A DNA stretch of 64,000 nt from Mediterraneibacter agrestimuris (GTDB lineage: Bacteria > Bacillota > Clostridia > Lachnospirales > Lachnospiraceae). The notes under the pieces were generated by a model. It was not told the DNA's origin, made no database searches, and was given only the letters and a program-made list of their open reading frames with translations. Shown here in pieces: positions 62,201 through 64,000 of the stretch (position 1 is the first letter of the stretch; the number at the start of each line of letters is the position of its first letter). The position numbers and the translations under genes are program-made. The DNA is taken from the NCBI RefSeq assembly GCF_943193195.1, contig NZ_CALPDG010000008.1:1-64000 (forward strand). The letters run 5' to 3'.

Positions 62201-62609
62201 TATTGCAATTGCCAAATTAAAGACAAATCAACCTTTGACACCAACAGATGTTGCAGCGTTAGAAGAAGTACTATGGGATAAAGTTGGCACAAAGCAGGAT
62301 TACGAACATGAATTTGGAACTAAGCCACTTGGCGAATTTGTCCGTGAGATTGTAGGATTGGATATGAATGCTGCAAAAGAAGCATTCTCGGAATACCTGA
62401 CAAATACAAGCCTTGATAGCAGACAGATTTACTTTGTGAATCAGATAGTGGAATATATTGTTCATAATGGAATGATGAAAGATCTTTCTGTTCTTCAGGA
62501 ATCACCATTTACTGATCGGGGAAGTGTGGCTGAGATATTCACTGATTTGACCATGTGGATGGGAATTAGGAGGGTTATAGATACAATAAATGCCAATGCG
62601 GCAGCGTAG
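59265..62609 (+). CDS. hsdR: Type I restriction enzyme, R subunit
   Basis: 1114 residues. N-terminal DUF4145-like domain (SRRAMEFAIKWMYSVDSELE), a nuclease region with FADYVLYDDMHHPLAVIEAK (PD-(D/E)xK type), then a DEAD/DEAH motor: Walker A MATGSGKTRT, MICDEAHRSIYNKY, SAT-like GLTATP, and QMIGRGTRLC (motif VI), plus a long helical C-terminal domain that binds the methylase. ATP-dependent translocation and cleavage of unmodified DNA. The gene is intact, which is striking beside a frameshifted hsdM. TGGGAGG precedes the ATG. Confidence 0.92.
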   Translation: MITNFDYLKNDSKFSRFADVAISAEKIILMDPEASIINSRRAMEFAIKWMYSVDSELEMPYQDNLQSLMNAEEYRQIVGMDLWKRMDYIRRCGNNAAHSNKKLGRDEAMLCLENLFIYLDFIAYCYSDQYEEHSFDKTIITSRIEKARESKETANATKAQLAKEQEKSTKQEIDLQKLIAENASLKKELSVRRQEQQQTYVPKPLDLSEYKTRKLYIDSMLMDAGWVEGKDWMNEVELSGMPNKSGVGFADYVLYDDMHHPLAVIEAKRTCVDVSRGRQQAKLYADLLEQKYKRRPVIFLTNGFETHIIDGQYPERKCSVIYSKRDLEKWFNLLTMRTSLKHIIVDKNIAGRYYQESAIKAVCNSLDEKNRRKALLVMATGSGKTRTVIALCDCLLKTGWVKNILFLADRNSLVTQAKRSFVNMLPNLSCTNLVEEKDNYNAHCVFSTYQTMMKCIDTVNDNEGKLFTCGHFDLMICDEAHRSIYNKYRDIFSYFDAPLIGLTATPKDEIDKNTYEVFELENGVPTYGYDLAQAVKDGYLVDYVSVESKLRFIEHGIVYDELSEEDKKAYEETFENEHGELPESIDSSALNTWIFNEDTIKQVLNILMTKGIKIDYGQKLGKTIIFAKNHGHAEKILEIFNKEYPHLPDYAKVIDNYMTYAQSAIDEFSDPKKMPQIAISVDMLDTGIDVPEVLNLVFFKKVMSKAKFWQMIGRGTRLCTGLLDGENKQKFYIFDFCGNFEFFRMNKGKAAANMIAPQGAIFNLKFEISYKLQDIEYQIDRLIAYRNVLVKQMSEKVQELPRDNFAVRQHLKYVDLYSSESNYNALTYEDTLIVREEVAPLILPDGDEASAVRFDALMYGIELAYLVGKKYSKARTDLYKKVAGIASVENIPEIQAQSDLINKILNADYVDNAGINEFEEIRKKLRDLMKYLPHPSVRYDTNFTDELLSTEWKESELENDELKNYKAKAEYYIRQHQDNIAIAKLKTNQPLTPTDVAALEEVLWDKVGTKQDYEHEFGTKPLGEFVREIVGLDMNAAKEAFSEYLTNTSLDSRQIYFVNQIVEYIVHNGMMKDLSVLQESPFTDRGSVAEIFTDLTMWMGIRRVIDTINANAAA

Positions 62610-62956
62610 ATTATTGTAATCCGGCAAATTAAAAATGTGAATTCCATAGTGAAAGCCTCCATTACATAGTTTGTTGATCATATGAGGAGTTAAACTGTAA
62701 AAGTAATAGAAACATCCTAATCGCTCAAAGGATAACCTAAAAACAGGTGAAATTGCTTCAGTTTTGCAGCAATTCATAAATATCTCTAAAATCGTCAAAT
62801 ACATATTCAAAAAAAGGGGCTGTCCTGTCGGGAAAAGGCAGATTCACTACAATATATACTGGAGTTTATTCAGACTCATAACCGTATATTGTATGTGGAG
62901 TCTATTTTCCGACTGCCTCTTAATCTCTATATCTTGTCTTTCTTAATAAGAAAATA
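62610..62956. other. Intergenic region between convergent genes
   Basis: About 350 bp without a gene. Right half (62816-62930) can form a long imperfect hairpin: TTTTCCGACTGCC with GTCGGGAAAAGGCAG and ACAATATATA with TATATTGT. It starts with GGGGCTGTCCTG, also at 50803. Looks like the remains of a small mobile element or a terminator for both genes. Confidence 0.45.
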
Positions 62957-64000
62957 TCATCTCAATAATTCTATCACTGATAATTTATTTTGGTACTTCA
63001 ATGCTGTTTCCGTAATAGTGCTGCTGCACAAAATGACAGTTATACAATAAAGAATGGCAATTCCAAATGGAAATTGATAATTCAAATAACTCATCAAACT
63101 ATTCTTCAAAAAAATACAAAGAGCGTATCCGATACCTCCTCCAACAACAAGCGATAAAACAAGCCCGGTGAATACCAAAATCAATCCTTCATAATGTATC
63201 ATTGAGGAAATCTGCTTTTTAGACATTCCTATAGAGTGCATAAGGGCAAATTCTTTACGTCTTGTTATGATACCGGTCAAAATAGTATTCAGTAAATTCA
63301 TTACTGAAAAACAACCTATGAATATGATTGCAGCTGCAAGAGCAAATTTTGTCCCCTGCAGAAAATTTTCGTTTTGGGCGATAGCAGACGAGAGGGTAAT
63401 AACATCTAAATGTGGATTTTCTTCTAAAATCTGTTCTATTTCCTTTTCCGCCTGTTTTTCAAAATCATTTTCAACACATATTACATATTGATAAGTTAAA
63501 TTGCTGTCTGAAAACTTTTTCATAGAATCAACGGGCAGTAATAGCATATCAATCTTGTCACCGTAATTTCCTATTTTGCTTTGGTCAAGAATTGCCGCTA
63601 TTTTAAATTGCATATTCCGGCTATGATTTCCATCAAATATTTTTAATGTGACAGACGCGCCAACTTCTGGCTGCACGCCGAAAGTTTTCTCAAAATCATT
63701 TGGTCTGCCGATAATAAGCTCATTTTGGGATGCTAATTCTTGATAATCAGGAATTTCTCCTTTTAAAACACAACTTTGCATTAACTCCATATCTTCTGAT
63801 GCAAATCCCACAATTTCTGCATCCGATTCCGCTGCCTGCAAATCGATGGACACAGGCAGATGCTTATCATCTGCAATTTCTTTTATGCCTGAAATATGGG
63901 CTAACACATGATATGTTTCTTCTGTAAACGGGCTTTCTTTTTGAAGATTCTCCAATGCATTTTCCCGTAATTCTTGATTTGTAAATCCTATAACGAATTG
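62957..64000 (-). CDS. FtsX-like ABC transporter permease, N-terminus outside window
   Basis: The frame is open to the right edge, so at least 347 residues are present; the apparent start at 63955 is not believed. Seen: a large extracytoplasmic domain, then three membrane segments of a C-terminal FtsX domain with NLLNTILTGIITRRKEFALM and HSIGMSKKQISSMIHYEGLI, and a family-like end ALKYQNKLSVIELLR. Usually part of MacB-type or bacitracin-type exporters. The partner ATPase is not in the window. Confidence 0.85.
   Translation of the reverse strand, partial: QFVIGFTNQELRENALENLQKESPFTEETYHVLAHISGIKEIADDKHLPVSIDLQAAESDAEIVGFASEDMELMQSCVLKGEIPDYQELASQNELIIGRPNDFEKTFGVQPEVGASVTLKIFDGNHSRNMQFKIAAILDQSKIGNYGDKIDMLLLPVDSMKKFSDSNLTYQYVICVENDFEKQAEKEIEQILEENPHLDVITLSSAIAQNENFLQGTKFALAAAIIFIGCFSVMNLLNTILTGIITRRKEFALMHSIGMSKKQISSMIHYEGLILVFTGLVLSLVVGGGIGYALCIFLKNSLMSYLNYQFPFGIAILYCITVILCSSTITETALKYQNKLSVIELLR

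Noticed and set aside
1-64000. CRISPR array, rRNA or tRNA genes
   Set aside because: No regularly spaced repeat-spacer pattern and no rRNA or cloverleaf tRNA sequence was noticed in reading; a tRNA scan could not be run.

Overview
The window looks like the chromosome of a Gram-positive anaerobe of the class Clostridia, most likely family Lachnospiraceae. The signs are moderate GC, strong AGGAGG-type ribosome binding sites, a class II galT, the rpmE-yqhQ-prmC-prfA block, DUF4364, a CBS/DRTGG manganese pyrophosphatase, and cytosolic Hdr/Flx iron-sulfur machinery. I cannot name the species from sequence alone.

Layout. 1-3.7 kb: a cut-off IS1182-type insertion sequence, then a minus-strand ubiquitin-like module (ThiF/E1-like protein plus a protein joining beta-grasp repeats to a JAMM peptidase) whose upstream gene survives only as a tail abutting a dispersed repeat. 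3.9-9.6 kb: an orphan sugar-binding lipoprotein beside a very large hybrid histidine kinase. 9.8-28.6 kb: mostly housekeeping (metal regulator, S1 protein, pyrophosphatase, galKT with a divergent AraC regulator, MATE pump, deacetylase, tcdA, rarA, radical SAM protein, rho, rpmE, yqhQ, prmC, prfA).

28.7-41.5 kb: one long plus-strand operon: malate-type dehydrogenase, HdrB-HdrC-HdrA, MvhD/FlxD, FlxC, FlxB, FlxA, soluble fumarate reductase FrdB-FrdA, two-subunit fumarase and an AspT/YidE-type transporter. It reads as a full oxaloacetate to malate to fumarate to succinate branch whose last step is tied to a putative electron-bifurcating NADH/ferredoxin machine. The promoter carries two Rex-like operators flanking a leader terminator, fitting NADH/NAD+ control.

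41.6-42.9 kb: a retron. The RT has NAxxH, YCDD and VTG motifs, and upstream lies a structured msr-msd region bounded by a perfect 10-nt a1/a2 pair and an AGC branch-site candidate. 43.2-48.3 kb: a membrane protein, LysR plus EamA exporter, an F420-ligase-family protein and VanZ.

48.5-62.6 kb: an AT-rich type I restriction-modification island. hsdM is frameshifted by an 11-bp tandem duplication. Two hsdS genes in the same orientation share long direct repeats and lie around a tyrosine recombinase and a DUF3990/DUF3791-like pair; hsdR is intact. Between hsdM and hsdS are a broken DUF3644 gene, a type I toxin-antitoxin locus with a clear antisense promoter, an unusual PTS EIIC-chemotaxis receptor fusion, and the 3' end of a conjugative-element integrase. 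The window ends in a partial FtsX-like ABC permease.

A modular palindromic intergenic repeat family recurs across the first 48 kb. One copy has terminal inverted repeats and a 12-bp flanking direct repeat. Another pair brackets the araC-like gene and supplies its ribosome binding site and its last codons.
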